NCBI GenBank assembly: GCA_949472775.1
Contig: CASWVG010000001.1
Location: forward strand, 156,013-220,012
Source: an uncultured Lachnospiraceae bacterium
GTDB taxonomy: Bacteria; Bacillota; Clostridia; Lachnospirales; Lachnospiraceae
Length of the DNA: 64,000 nt
Direction: 5' to 3'
Every line of letters begins with the position of its first letter. The first letter of the stretch is position 1. Under the pieces are notes generated by a model. That model saw only the letters and a list, made by a program, of their open reading frames with translations. It made no database searches and was not told where the DNA came from. Positions 44,930 to 53,155 of this stretch are shown here, one piece after another. A program made the position numbers and the translations under genes.

Positions 44930-46723
44930 TCACTCACCATCCTGTGGAATCCAGATCCCGTCCTCCCCGTAAGGCTGTACCAGCTTCACCGAATCGCTGC
45001 TGCCATCTACTGGAAAAGAAATGATCACCTCCACGCTGCCGTCCTGCGAAAGCACGACTACACCCTGATCCGCCATGGCTGTTTCCGTCCTCACATATCT
45101 TTCTTCCGGCGAAAGATTTAAGAGAAACACTGCCGCTGTCTCCGGTGCAAACAGATCCCGGTAATACGCGCTCTCTCCGTTCTGCAATGCGTGTTCATTC
45201 AGTGCCTCCCCCAGGCCGTTCTTCAGATAGTCGATGGGTGTACTGTTAATGCCTGCACCGTATGCCGCTTCAAAGCTATCGCCGTCGGAAATACTGCTCA
45301 GATAGTCCATAGCGCTTTCACCTACCCGGTAAGCATCCCCCTCCCGCTCCCATGTCAGGTGCTCCCGCCACACTGTCACGTGGGGATCCGACGTCCACGC
45401 ATAGTACAAAATAACCGTGTCCTCCTCCGTGCATGCCACAATGCGGTAACCATTCTCGCTGTCCCACGGCCATGGGCTTGACCAGCCGAAGCTGTAAGTC
45501 CCATCCTCTCCGCTCAAAAGCTCCTTGTTTATCAGATGCGCCCGGCCCTGCGCGGTGCAAAGCTCCACAATCGTATTTCCGTCCCTGTCGCAGACCGCTT
45601 TCGCCCACCTGTCTGCCGCCTGCCATAATTCCCCGTTTTCCACTCCCGCCGCCTGCTGTTGTCCGGCATCCCCAGCCTCTGCCACCTTTGGATCGGTGCC
45701 AAGAGCCACCGCAGCCACCGCGACCACCATCATAGCAATTCCCACCGAAAACGGCTTCGGACTGTGCCAGCGCATCACATTTTTTATGCGCGTCTTCGTA
45801 TCGCCCTCCCCAAAGGCTAACGGGGTGCCGCCCGAAAAGAGTCGTCCTGTCGCCAGATTCAGCAAAGAAGCCGCATAATCCGCCTGGATGCTGTCTCCCA
45901 TCTTTCGCATGACCGCCTCGTCGCAGGACATTTCCATGTCTTTCCCGGATAGATAATAAGCCGCCCAGACCAGCGGATGAAACCAGTAAACCGCCAGCGC
46001 AAAAAAGGAAAGCAGTCGTATGATGTGATCACCCCTGCGGATATGCGTCTGCTCATGCAGAAGGATATAATCCATTTCCTTCTCCTGCAAAGGGGAAGGC
46101 AGATAAATCCGGGGCCGGACCACCCCGATCACAAAAGGCGTAGGCGCATAGTCGGACAGATAAATATTGTCCCGAATCCGCACCGCGCCTTTCAGTCTGC
46201 GGGACAGAAATACCAGACTGACTGCTCCATACAGGAGCATTGCCGCAGTGCCTGCTGCCCAGACATAAGACGCAATCCGCAGTCTGGACTGGTGGGTCCA
46301 CCTCTCTTCCCGCAATATGTCAGGTTCCTGCTCTTTTGCCTGTAAGGTCTCTGCTTCCCCCACTCCGCCTATTGGCTGCATCCCTTGAGAAAACGCCGTC
46401 GATACCATCTGTGTCTGCGCGGCATCCTCCGTTTCAAACATGCCCAGGAACGAAAAGGAAGATATAATCGTAAAAGGGCATAAAAGGCGGTAAAGCACAA
46501 GCATCCACAAAAGGTAACTGTATATCTTCGGCGCACGCTTAAGCAGTACCCGTAGCAGCAAAATAGCCAGCACGATCCAACCCGCTACCATACTGCGGTA
46601 CAACACCTTTAAAAATATCGTCTCTCCCCCGCATATGTACTCAAAATCATAAAATTGCCTGTTAAGCCCCATTTGAAAAAGCCGTTGCATACCGCCAAGG
46701 AGCGTCTCTGCCCATTGATTCAT
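44930..46723 (-). CDS. BlaR1/MecR1-type M56 membrane metallopeptidase with a non-beta-lactam C-terminal domain
   Basis: A 597-residue membrane protein. Four membrane segments surround an M56 zinc protease: LLHEQTHIRRGDH gives the HExxH site and MEMSCDEAVMRKMG the downstream Glu. After the last membrane segment (about 330-350) comes a 240-residue outside domain. It lacks the SxxK and KTG motifs of the penicillin-binding sensor of BlaR1, so the signal is probably not a beta-lactam. RBS AAGGAGG. It is transcribed after the BlaI-like gene; the expected action is to cleave that repressor when stimulated. Confidence 0.87.
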   Translation of the reverse strand: MNQWAETLLGGMQRLFQMGLNRQFYDFEYICGGETIFLKVLYRSMVAGWIVLAILLLRVLLKRAPKIYSYLLWMLVLYRLLCPFTIISSFSFLGMFETEDAAQTQMVSTAFSQGMQPIGGVGEAETLQAKEQEPDILREERWTHQSRLRIASYVWAAGTAAMLLYGAVSLVFLSRRLKGAVRIRDNIYLSDYAPTPFVIGVVRPRIYLPSPLQEKEMDYILLHEQTHIRRGDHIIRLLSFFALAVYWFHPLVWAAYYLSGKDMEMSCDEAVMRKMGDSIQADYAASLLNLATGRLFSGGTPLAFGEGDTKTRIKNVMRWHSPKPFSVGIAMMVVAVAAVALGTDPKVAEAGDAGQQQAAGVENGELWQAADRWAKAVCDRDGNTIVELCTAQGRAHLINKELLSGEDGTYSFGWSSPWPWDSENGYRIVACTEEDTVILYYAWTSDPHVTVWREHLTWEREGDAYRVGESAMDYLSSISDGDSFEAAYGAGINSTPIDYLKNGLGEALNEHALQNGESAYYRDLFAPETAAVFLLNLSPEERYVRTETAMADQGVVVLSQDGSVEVIISFPVDGSSDSVKLVQPYGEDGIWIPQDGE

Positions 46724-46758
46724 CTCGCCCTCCTTATCCCCGTTCTGAACAACGATCC

Positions 46759-47121
46759 CTATTTGTTCCTGCTTTGGTCAATAATTTCCTGTAACTCCTT
46801 GATTTCCTTTTCGGACAGCTTACTCCTTGATGTGAACGCCGCCAGAAATTTCGGCAGAGAGCCGCCAAACGACTCCTCCACAAACTGCCTGCTCTGCATG
46901 GCATCAAATTCTTCCCTGCTGACAAGGGAAGTCACTATTCCGCTCTCGTTCTGAAAAAGCCCTCTGTCGCAGACCCTGCGGAGAATCGTATAGGTCGTGG
47001 ATTTCTTCCAGTCCAGTTCCTTCTCACATAATTTCACCAAGTTTCCCGACGATAACGGTTCGTTCTCCCAGATCAGATTTGCGAAGCGCATCTCCACCTC
47101 GCCTAATTTGTACTCCGCCAT
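46759..47121 (-). CDS. BlaI/MecI-family repressor
   Basis: A 120-residue winged-helix repressor. LGEVEMRFANLIWENEPLSS is the N-terminal helix block, followed by WKKSTTYTILRRVCDRGLF (recognition helix and wing) and a C-terminal dimer and cleavage region, MQSRQFVEESFGGSLPKFLA. The ATG at 47121 with AAAGGGA upstream is chosen over a 14-codon longer ORF. Two matching operators lie in its promoter. It pairs with the M56 protease gene 35 bases downstream. Confidence 0.92.
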   Translation of the reverse strand: MAEYKLGEVEMRFANLIWENEPLSSGNLVKLCEKELDWKKSTTYTILRRVCDRGLFQNESGIVTSLVSREEFDAMQSRQFVEESFGGSLPKFLAAFTSRSKLSEKEIKELQEIIDQSRNK

Positions 47122-47187
47122 TTCTGTTCCCTTTCCGCATCCGCACGATCGGCTGTCACGCATGTCTGTAAATTTATTTTATTTCTC

Positions 47188-47232
47188 GGTCTACTATATG
47201 TAGACCATATAAAGAGTCTACACGCAGTAGAC
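47188..47232 (-). promoter_or_regulatory. BlaI-type operators and promoter
   Basis: Operator 1, GGTCTAC-TATAT-GTAGACC (47188-47206), and operator 2, GTCTAC-ACGCA-GTAGAC (47216-47232), have perfect arms and centres 27 bases apart. They resemble the TACTACATATGTAGTA consensus of BlaI/MecI sites. A promoter with TAGACT (47220-47215), 16 bases and TATAGT (47198-47193) runs between them, so both boxes are covered when repressor is bound. Confidence 0.85.
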
Positions 47233-47293
47233 CATTTTGTCAAGCCTGTAAATTATCCTTTTCAGTAATGGACTGTATTCCCCAATTATCTAT

Positions 47294-47944
47294 TCACCCA
47301 ACATCAGCTTTTTCCCTTATTTCTTCTACCAACTGATAAACCGTTGTGCATGGACACATTTGGGATGGGATAGTTTTCCCTTCCCGCACACATTGCTCAT
47401 ATTTCTGCCTTGCTATTTGAAGTGCTATTTCTTCATCTCCTGTCCGGCAGACTTTTTCATATAATCCTGCGTCCGCTTTTGAATACTTCTGTCCGGTTTT
47501 TCTTTGGAAGACCTTTTCAAATTCGCTACAGCATACCCAAGATTCCATAACAGCTGGCATTAAACCATAATAAGAATGCATCCAGATTTCAAAACATGGA
47601 TTTGACCACCCCACCCTAATATCGAAAGATTCGGCTTCTCTGATTATCTCATCAAAGTCTTTCACCTCATCCCTGTCAAATACAATCCAAGGTATTCGAT
47701 ATTGTGCGTCATAAGCGGTCATTGCAAGACACTTATCAATCATTGCCCTCGTCTTGGTCTCCACTACCTTAATTACCAATTTCTTTTGTACTTCTTTCGG
47801 AAGTTCCTTGTGCAGTCCCTGAAAATAACATCTCTCCGTTGCTTCCGTATCTGTAACGATCAAATAATACCCTAGTTCTGGAATCTTAACAGGAAGACGC
47901 TGTTCTCTGGATTTACGGTTCCCAGTCCTGTCTTTTCTTGCCAT
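47294..47944 (-). CDS. RloB-like protein (AbiLii-type candidate phage-defence effector)
   Basis: A 216-residue RloB-family protein. YLIVTDTEATERCYFQGL, IVFDRDEVKDFDE and WSNPCFEIWMHSYYGL are the conserved acidic blocks of this TOPRIM-like family; RloB proteins pair with an AAA ATPase (RloA/AbiLi). The ORF track starts at a GTG at 47953 that overlaps the ATPase stop; the ATG at 47944 has GGGAG ten bases upstream and is preferred. The gene is more A+T-rich than the glycan clusters. Nuclease activity is inferred, not shown. Confidence 0.82.
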   Translation of the reverse strand: MARKDRTGNRKSREQRLPVKIPELGYYLIVTDTEATERCYFQGLHKELPKEVQKKLVIKVVETKTRAMIDKCLAMTAYDAQYRIPWIVFDRDEVKDFDEIIREAESFDIRVGWSNPCFEIWMHSYYGLMPAVMESWVCCSEFEKVFQRKTGQKYSKADAGLYEKVCRTGDEEIALQIARQKYEQCVREGKTIPSQMCPCTTVYQLVEEIREKADVG

Positions 47945-47949
47945 ATCCG

Positions 47950-49212
47950 TCACTCTCCCTTAAAGATATCAATACTTTTCAATGTAGGAATCGCACCATA
48001 CTTGCCTATCAGATAATTTTTTTCATAACTCTCATCCTTTCGGATTCTGGCTCCAGACTCATCTACAAAATCTGCCAGAGAATACAGTTTAGAAATTCCC
48101 TGTTCATCTTTTTCCGTAAACCACACCTCATCCCTGCGTAAAAGCTGATTCGACAACTGCCATGTATCATGTGTTGTAAAAATTAACTGTGCATGCTTTA
48201 TGTTGATTTCCGGATTTAGGAAAGTAAGCAAAAAGTTACGAACCAGTAATGGATGCAGACGTGCATTCAGTTCATCAATAAAAAATACACTTCCCTTCTC
48301 CAAAACATTCTGCAATTCCGGATACAACGCAAACATTTTCAACGTTCCTGCCGACTCCATACTCAGCGGAATAGCGGCAAACGTATCAGAATCTATTTTT
48401 TTATGCAATGAACTAATCTTAAAGGTTTCTTCTTTACTATCCGCATCATGTGGAATCTTTTCTATCTCAAAATCCTTAATATGCTCGTCAAAGGATGCAA
48501 AGTATTCAATTACTTTCTTTTGTACGCTGGTATCATCAACAAATCCCTTTGGCAGACGGCGCGACAAAAAGAAGTTAGTAAATGGATCCCCGAAATCAGC
48601 AAACTCATTTGCCATGAACCAGTCACGGATATCTTTACACTTACTTACCTTTAATTTGGCGCCAAGAGAAACGATTAGAACCTGTTTTTCCAAAGCTACC
48701 TGAATATTATCCCTGCTACTTTTGGGAAGCCCGGATAAATCCAATATATCTTCCTCAGTAGAACGGTAAAATACAGAAGCATATTTGCGTGCAGTCTTTG
48801 CCTTAACATTTAGCCATTCTTCCGTCACCCCATGTCGGTCTATACAAAAACCATAATTATATGTTTTTTCAGCCTTATCTCCCGGAATTGTAAAATATAC
48901 TTCAAAACTGGATTCCGCATCATTTGAAACACTGTCAAACAAAAACGGGGTAGGTCTGTATTCCTCAAACTTTTCTTCCTCATCTCCATATTTAAAAGAT
49001 TCAATCACATAATCAGCCATGTATTCAAATGCATTATATATATTGGATTTTCCACTCGCATTTGCCCCATATATAGCCGCCATAGGCAAAATTTTATCAT
49101 TTCCCTCAGTAACTACTCTATCAGAGAATTCTGTCATCTTTGCAGCAGATAAATCCAATGACACCTCATCTCTAAAAGATTTGAAATTTTTAAAATTAAA
49201 TTGTATAAGCAT
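47950..49212 (-). CDS. RloA/AbiLi-like AAA15-family ATPase
   Basis: A 420-residue ABC/SMC-type ATPase with LIQFNFKNFKSFRDEVSLDL at the N-terminus and Walker A AAIYGANASGKSN near residue 50. The late block has SVFFIDELNARLHPLLVRNF (Walker B plus D-loop-like) and FTTHDTWQL (switch His). This is the AAA15/OLD-like architecture paired with RloB in AbiL-type abortive-infection systems. It has its own promoter and directly precedes the rloB-like gene. A+T-rich composition and the recombinase remnant upstream suggest acquisition by transfer. Confidence 0.85.
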   Translation of the reverse strand: MLIQFNFKNFKSFRDEVSLDLSAAKMTEFSDRVVTEGNDKILPMAAIYGANASGKSNIYNAFEYMADYVIESFKYGDEEEKFEEYRPTPFLFDSVSNDAESSFEVYFTIPGDKAEKTYNYGFCIDRHGVTEEWLNVKAKTARKYASVFYRSTEEDILDLSGLPKSSRDNIQVALEKQVLIVSLGAKLKVSKCKDIRDWFMANEFADFGDPFTNFFLSRRLPKGFVDDTSVQKKVIEYFASFDEHIKDFEIEKIPHDADSKEETFKISSLHKKIDSDTFAAIPLSMESAGTLKMFALYPELQNVLEKGSVFFIDELNARLHPLLVRNFLLTFLNPEINIKHAQLIFTTHDTWQLSNQLLRRDEVWFTEKDEQGISKLYSLADFVDESGARIRKDESYEKNYLIGKYGAIPTLKSIDIFKGE

Positions 49213-49241
49213 ATTTGCACCCCACTTCTTTCTTTATATCT

Positions 49242-49269
49242 ATTATAGCGTATTACTTTTATTTTCCAA
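49242..49269 (-). promoter_or_regulatory. Promoter for the RloA-RloB operon
   Basis: TTGGAA (49269-49264), 16 bases, TATAAT (49247-49242). The ATG follows 30 bases past the -10 box with a GTGGGG site. Confidence 0.65.
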
Positions 49270-49458
49270 TGACTAACTTAGATTTTTTCTCATTTACATG
49301 TACTTTATTCTATTTTTAGCTACATACCATATAATTTGTTAAGACAGTATGAAGGCAAATCTTTTACTCAACAGACAAAATACCTGGAAAAATTATATTT
49401 TCATGTCTGGCACGACATTTCTCATAGGCAGCCCGTCATATAGGAAGCGCAGCCGTAA
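49270..49458. other. A+T-rich gap upstream of the defence pair, no gene seen
   Basis: No convincing reading frame, RNA gene or repeat was recognised. Stop codons are frequent in all frames. Given the recombinase remnant at its right end, this may be decayed mobile-element DNA. Confidence 0.4.
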
Positions 49459-49548
49459 CGGCACACCTTTGCAACAAGATTACTTAATAAAATATCAAGT
49501 CATCAAGATATAAAAGCAGTGCCCAAGCTACCAGGGAATGAATTTTGA
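49459..49548 (+). pseudogene. Remnant of a tyrosine recombinase (integrase) C-terminus
   Basis: Translating from 49459 gives RHTFATRLL followed by ...HQDIKAVPKLPG, then a stop at 49546-49548. RHTFATRLL is the conserved HxxR-containing box of phage/ICE tyrosine recombinases, and DIKxVxKLLG is its usual continuation. The codon just before it is a stop (TAA) where Leu is usual, the GH motif and catalytic Tyr are absent, and no upstream catalytic domain is readable, so it is dead. It is about 95 bases from the 3' end of tRNA-Cys, a classic integrase position. Confidence 0.7.
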
Positions 49549-49611
49549 AAAAATAAGAAAAAAGAACGGAGGCTTAAGTCTAAAAAGACAATAAGAGAAA
49601 GAGCGGATAAC

Positions 49612-49638
49612 AAAAAACCCCGACACATCGGGGTTTTT
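49612..49638. terminator. Terminator of the tRNA operon
   Basis: Stem CCCCGA / TCGGGG with a four-base loop, six A on the left and five T on the right. On minus it follows the 3' end of tRNA-Cys by four bases. Confidence 0.88.
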
Positions 49639-49641
49639 AAG

Positions 49642-49713
49642 AGGCGCAGACCGGATTTGAACCGGTGAATCAGGGTGTTGCAGACCCATGCCTTACCACT
49701 TGGCTACTGCGCC
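49642..49713 (-). tRNA. tRNA-Cys (GCA)
   Basis: Minus-strand cloverleaf: acceptor GGCGCAG / CTGCGCC, D-arm GCC...GGC, anticodon loop CTGCAAC with anticodon GCA, and T-arm ACCGG-TTCAAAT-CCGGT. The CCA end is not encoded. Second in the operon after tRNA-Glu. Confidence 0.95.
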
Positions 49714-49752
49714 GTAATATAATCGGAGTAAATTCTTACAGAATTAACTCCT

Positions 49753-49775
49753 GAAGAATTACTTCGTAATTCTTC
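49753..49775. repeat. Perfect hairpin between the two tRNA genes
   Basis: GAAGAATTAC-TTC-GTAATTCTTC: ten-base perfect arms and a three-base loop in the spacer of the tRNA transcript. No T-tract. It may serve tRNA processing. Confidence 0.5.
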
Positions 49776-49796
49776 GCTTCCCGGTCTTTTGACCGA

Positions 49797-49868
49797 TGAC
49801 TCCAACGGGAATCGAACCCGTGTTACCGCCGTGAAAGGGCGATGTCTTAACCGCTTGACCATGGAGCC
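49797..49868 (-). tRNA. tRNA-Glu (TTC)
   Basis: Minus-strand cloverleaf: acceptor GGCTCCA / TGGAGTC, anticodon loop TTTCACG with anticodon TTC in stem CGCCC/GGCGG, and T-arm ACGGG-TTCGATT-CCCGT. CCA is not encoded. First gene of the tRNA pair. Confidence 0.96.
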
Positions 49869-49902
49869 TAACGAAAGGCTTCATGTAGCCTTAACGAATG
49901 AT

Positions 49903-49931
49903 ATAATACCATATCTCCAGGCATTTGACAA
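49903..49931 (-). promoter_or_regulatory. Promoter of the tRNA-Glu/tRNA-Cys operon
   Basis: TTGTCA (49931-49926), 17 bases, TATTAT (49908-49903), about 34 bases before the 5' end of tRNA-Glu. Confidence 0.75.
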
Positions 49932-49969
49932 GGGCATTTTCAAAGAAATTTACATCGGCGGCTGAGAGA

Positions 49970-49995
49970 GCGGCACAACGCCAAAGCTGTGCCGC
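49970..49995. terminator. Hairpin downstream of the GH36 gene, possible terminator
   Basis: GCGGCACA / TGTGCCGC, perfect eight-base arms with a ten-base loop, 45 bases past the GH36 stop. The following minus sequence is only TCTCTC, so intrinsic termination would be weak. Confidence 0.45.
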
Positions 49996-50039
49996 CTCTT
50001 CCTGCTTTTATTATATTCCACTATTTCAAAAAAGTGCCA

Positions 50040-52187
50040 TCAGATTTTTGCCGCCAAAACCGCCACAGCCCTCATATCCTCTGGAATCCGGCACACCAGC
50101 CTGCCGTCCTCCAAGGTAACGTCCGCCTCCGCATCGGAGTAAACTTCCTCGATCCGATACGTCCCGTCCGCCGGAAGCGGAACCTCCAGTGCCCCGTCGT
50201 GCGCACCGTTAAAGCTGTGGAATACAGCCAGCAGCCCATCCTTTTTCTCATGCTCCACACCGCCCTGTGTCCGCACGAGGCACTGCCAGCCCTCCGGGTG
50301 CCGCCAGCTTACCACTTTCGGCCCATAAAGCCTGCTGTAGCCGTCCTTAATGATGGGCGCCGCCTTTTTATAAAAAGCGATTCCCCTGTCAATCACATCC
50401 CACTGGACATCTGTCAGCCTGGTCACATCCCCCGACAGACACATCCTGCCAAGAAACGTGTTGGCGATGGAATAGGCAATCCTTTTCGGGGAATCCGCCT
50501 CCCGGATCACGGCCCAGATCTGGCTCTGTCTCGGCAGGATCACACGGTGCAGGGCTGCCGCAATAATCGGAATCTCCTCGCACTCATGGGCATCCGAGAA
50601 GGATGCCATGCTGCACTCTCCCATCATAAGCGGCTCCAGCTTGTGCCCGCCCGAAGAACAGTTTTCCAGTATGATGCCGGGCACCCGCTCCTTCACCTTC
50701 CGTATAAAAGCAAGAGATGCCTCCATATTCTGGCGCAGGCCCTCACCCAGCGACTCCGCGCCGTCGCACCCAACGCCTATGGTGTCATTATAGTCCATTT
50801 TCATGTAGGAGAAGCCATACTTTTCCAGCGTTCCGATGACCCTCTCCTCCAGATAGTTCTGCACCCACTCCTGCCTCATATCCCAGAATCTTCTCATGGT
50901 AGTGGTGAGGGGCGCGCCGTTTCTCTGAAGCAGATGCGCCATATTCTGGTAGCTCTCCGCCCGTTCCCCCACATTGTCGATCTCAAACCAGATCCCGGCC
51001 TTCATGCCGTGATCGTTGATCGTCTTCACCGTCTTGTCAAGGCCGTCCGGGAACAGTTCCTTCGACACATGATAGTCTCCCATCGCCACATCCCAGGGAA
51101 TCCCCTCCTGCTTATACCAGCCGCAGTCAATCACGAAATACGAAAATCCCTTATCCTTGATCGCTTCCAGAATCCCACAGATATTTTCGTGGGAGGGACA
51201 GCCCCATGTCGTACAGTATTCATTAAATATGATGGGAAGCGCCTGCTCCGACTCCGGCCCTTTGTCCACCGCTTCCTCCAGAGCCGCCGTCATCCTCTGG
51301 GAGATCTCTTCGATGCCGCCTCCCCAGCAGACCGACAAAATTGCCGTGGGCGTCACAAAGGTTTCTCCCGGAGCAACCGTCTTCATCCAGTGGCCCAAAT
51401 CATAGTCCGCCAGCCCCCCGGAAAGCGCCGCCTCATCGCCCCTGCGGTAAAGCTCCATCTGCCAGCTTGCATTGTGACAGATCATCGCGCCCCAGAATAT
51501 GTCGGACTTCACATCCTCCACCACCGCATACGGAAAATACCCGTTTACCGGCATGGAGCCCACCTGCCCGAACCGCTCACAGCGCACCGCGTGGCCGCCC
51601 CATGAAGGCTCCAGTTGTAAATCCTCCAAAAGCTGCGACTCCGTTCTTCCCTCCATGCTCCACACACTGCGGATGCGGTGTAACTTGAGACAGCCGCTCT
51701 CGTCCGCACCGGCAAACGGGGAAATACCGCCCAGCGAAAAGCTGGAGAGCATCTCCAGATCTGCCGCCTGCCCGGATGCATTCTCAAATTCCGTATGGGA
51801 GAGCAGACTCTTCTTACCCTTTTTCCAGACAAGGTAATGCCGGTAACGGTATCCCCGCTTATCCGAAAAGCTTGTGCAGATCACCGTCCCGCCGGTTTCC
51901 CGATCTCCGGCCTCAGCGCCTCCGTCCGTCGCCTCCTGCCCCTCAAACGCCAGGTTCTGCACGGACGCGCTCTGCCGCATCGTCCTGCCGCCCGCGTATC
52001 CGCCCGCATAAGTGTCCCCGGCAAGCTTCACCTGCACCAGGGAATCCGGGTACGGCTTTTCCCGGTAAGAAACCTCGTAAGTCCTGTCCGCCGGGAGCAG
52101 TACAAGCTCCATGCTTCCCGTCTCCTCGTCCTGCACATAGCAGGCGCGCATGTCCCCCAGTATAAATTCGCTGTATACTTTCTTCAT
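50040..52187 (-). CDS. Alpha-galactosidase, GH36 family
   Basis: A 715-residue cytoplasmic enzyme (no signal peptide) that releases terminal alpha-galactose from raffinose-type sugars or galactomannan fragments. A beta-sandwich N-terminal part precedes the TIM barrel. FVIDCGWYKQEG binds substrate; SYMKMDYND carries the nucleophile Asp; ENCSSGGHKLEP and the acid/base Asp of FSDAHECEEIP follow. All fit GH36. The track start is GTG; the next codon, ATG at 52187, has GGAGG six bases upstream and is used. It is last in the binding-protein/permease operon, so imported oligosaccharides are probably hydrolysed inside. Confidence 0.92.
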   Translation of the reverse strand: MKKVYSEFILGDMRACYVQDEETGSMELVLLPADRTYEVSYREKPYPDSLVQVKLAGDTYAGGYAGGRTMRQSASVQNLAFEGQEATDGGAEAGDRETGGTVICTSFSDKRGYRYRHYLVWKKGKKSLLSHTEFENASGQAADLEMLSSFSLGGISPFAGADESGCLKLHRIRSVWSMEGRTESQLLEDLQLEPSWGGHAVRCERFGQVGSMPVNGYFPYAVVEDVKSDIFWGAMICHNASWQMELYRRGDEAALSGGLADYDLGHWMKTVAPGETFVTPTAILSVCWGGGIEEISQRMTAALEEAVDKGPESEQALPIIFNEYCTTWGCPSHENICGILEAIKDKGFSYFVIDCGWYKQEGIPWDVAMGDYHVSKELFPDGLDKTVKTINDHGMKAGIWFEIDNVGERAESYQNMAHLLQRNGAPLTTTMRRFWDMRQEWVQNYLEERVIGTLEKYGFSYMKMDYNDTIGVGCDGAESLGEGLRQNMEASLAFIRKVKERVPGIILENCSSGGHKLEPLMMGECSMASFSDAHECEEIPIIAAALHRVILPRQSQIWAVIREADSPKRIAYSIANTFLGRMCLSGDVTRLTDVQWDVIDRGIAFYKKAAPIIKDGYSRLYGPKVVSWRHPEGWQCLVRTQGGVEHEKKDGLLAVFHSFNGAHDGALEVPLPADGTYRIEEVYSDAEADVTLEDGRLVCRIPEDMRAVAVLAAKI

Positions 52188-52231
52188 CACTAACCTCCAT
52201 CAAGCCGCCCGCCGCACCCCCGGCAGGCACA

Positions 52232-52256
52232 GAGAATCCCGCTTCCGCGCATTCTC
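52232..52256 (-). repeat. Small palindromic intergenic repeat, copy 2
   Basis: GAGAAT / ATTCTC arms with a 13-base loop upstream of the GH36 gene. Loop and right flank match copy 1 at 17313-17340 (CCGCTT, GCATTCTCC, GTGA.ACTT on plus). Confidence 0.5.
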
Positions 52257-52282
52257 CTATGTGAAACTTTGCACTTCTCTCT

Positions 52283-53155
52283 TCAGCCTTTTACCGCCCC
52301 CACAGTCATACCTTTGATGAAATACTTCTGCAGGCTCAAAAACAAAATCGAAATCGGCAGCACAGATACGACAATGGCCGCCATCGCGGTCGTGTAATCG
52401 CTTGCCTGCGCCGAAAACAGCGACTGTATCGCCACCGTCAGCGTCTTTAATCCTTTTTTGCTCACATACAGGCTCGCCAGCAGATAATCGTTCCAGATCT
52501 GGAATGACTGCATAATAATCAACGTGGCAAAAGCCGGTTTGAGCAGCGGAAATACGATCACGAAATAGGTCCGTACCACGGAACAGCCATCGATCCGTGC
52601 CGCCTCTTCCAGCTCCAGCGGAACCGTGGTCATAAAACTGTTCATCAAAAAAACACCGAAAGAAATGCCCGTTGCAATGTACATAAATATAATACCATAT
52701 CTCGTATTTGTCAGGTGCATTTTGTACCCGATCGTATAAATCGGCAAAAACAGCGCCTGAAAGGGAATCAAAATACCGATCACAAAATAGATAAACGAAA
52801 ACTGAAAAATTCTGCCTTTCCCCCTGGAGATTGCCCATGCCGTAATACCGCACAGAAACGCCAGAATCAGTACGCTGATGACCGTGTAGAGAAACGTGTT
52901 CGTAAAGGTCGTCGTCAGATTCAGTTTTTTTAAGGCCGTCTCATAGTTCGCCCACTGCAGAGAATCCGGCAGCTTCAAAGGACTGGTCAGATACAGCTCT
53001 TTCTTCGTCTTAAAAGAGTAATTCAAAATCACAAACAGGGGGAACAGAAACAGTACCGCCACCACCGTCATCACGGCCTGTACGGCAAATGTACGCAAAG
53101 TATACGGTTTCTGGTTCACATCTTCCGCCTTTCCCGCGCGCTTTATAAATGCCAT
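52283..53155 (-). CDS. Carbohydrate ABC transporter permease (MalG type)
   Basis: A 290-residue inner-membrane protein with six hydrophobic segments. The EAA loop that contacts the ATPase is EEAARIDGCSVVRTYFVIVF. The C-terminus KYFIKGMTVGAVKG is typical of CUT1 MalG-like permeases. Its start codon shares one base with the stop of the MalF-type gene (TAATG), so the two are coupled. No ATPase gene is in this operon. Confidence 0.92.
   Translation of the reverse strand: MAFIKRAGKAEDVNQKPYTLRTFAVQAVMTVVAVLFLFPLFVILNYSFKTKKELYLTSPLKLPDSLQWANYETALKKLNLTTTFTNTFLYTVISVLILAFLCGITAWAISRGKGRIFQFSFIYFVIGILIPFQALFLPIYTIGYKMHLTNTRYGIIFMYIATGISFGVFLMNSFMTTVPLELEEAARIDGCSVVRTYFVIVFPLLKPAFATLIIMQSFQIWNDYLLASLYVSKKGLKTLTVAIQSLFSAQASDYTTAMAAIVVSVLPISILFLSLQKYFIKGMTVGAVKG

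Noticed and set aside
47233-47293. Direct repeat of the tRNA-Cys 3' end as left attachment site of the proposed island
   Set aside because: I looked for GGCGCAGACCGG-like sequence here and found none; the left boundary stays undefined.
49989-51605. Plus-strand ORF of 538 residues
   Set aside because: Antisense to the GH36 gene, with Arg/His/Pro-rich shadow composition and no recognisable domain.
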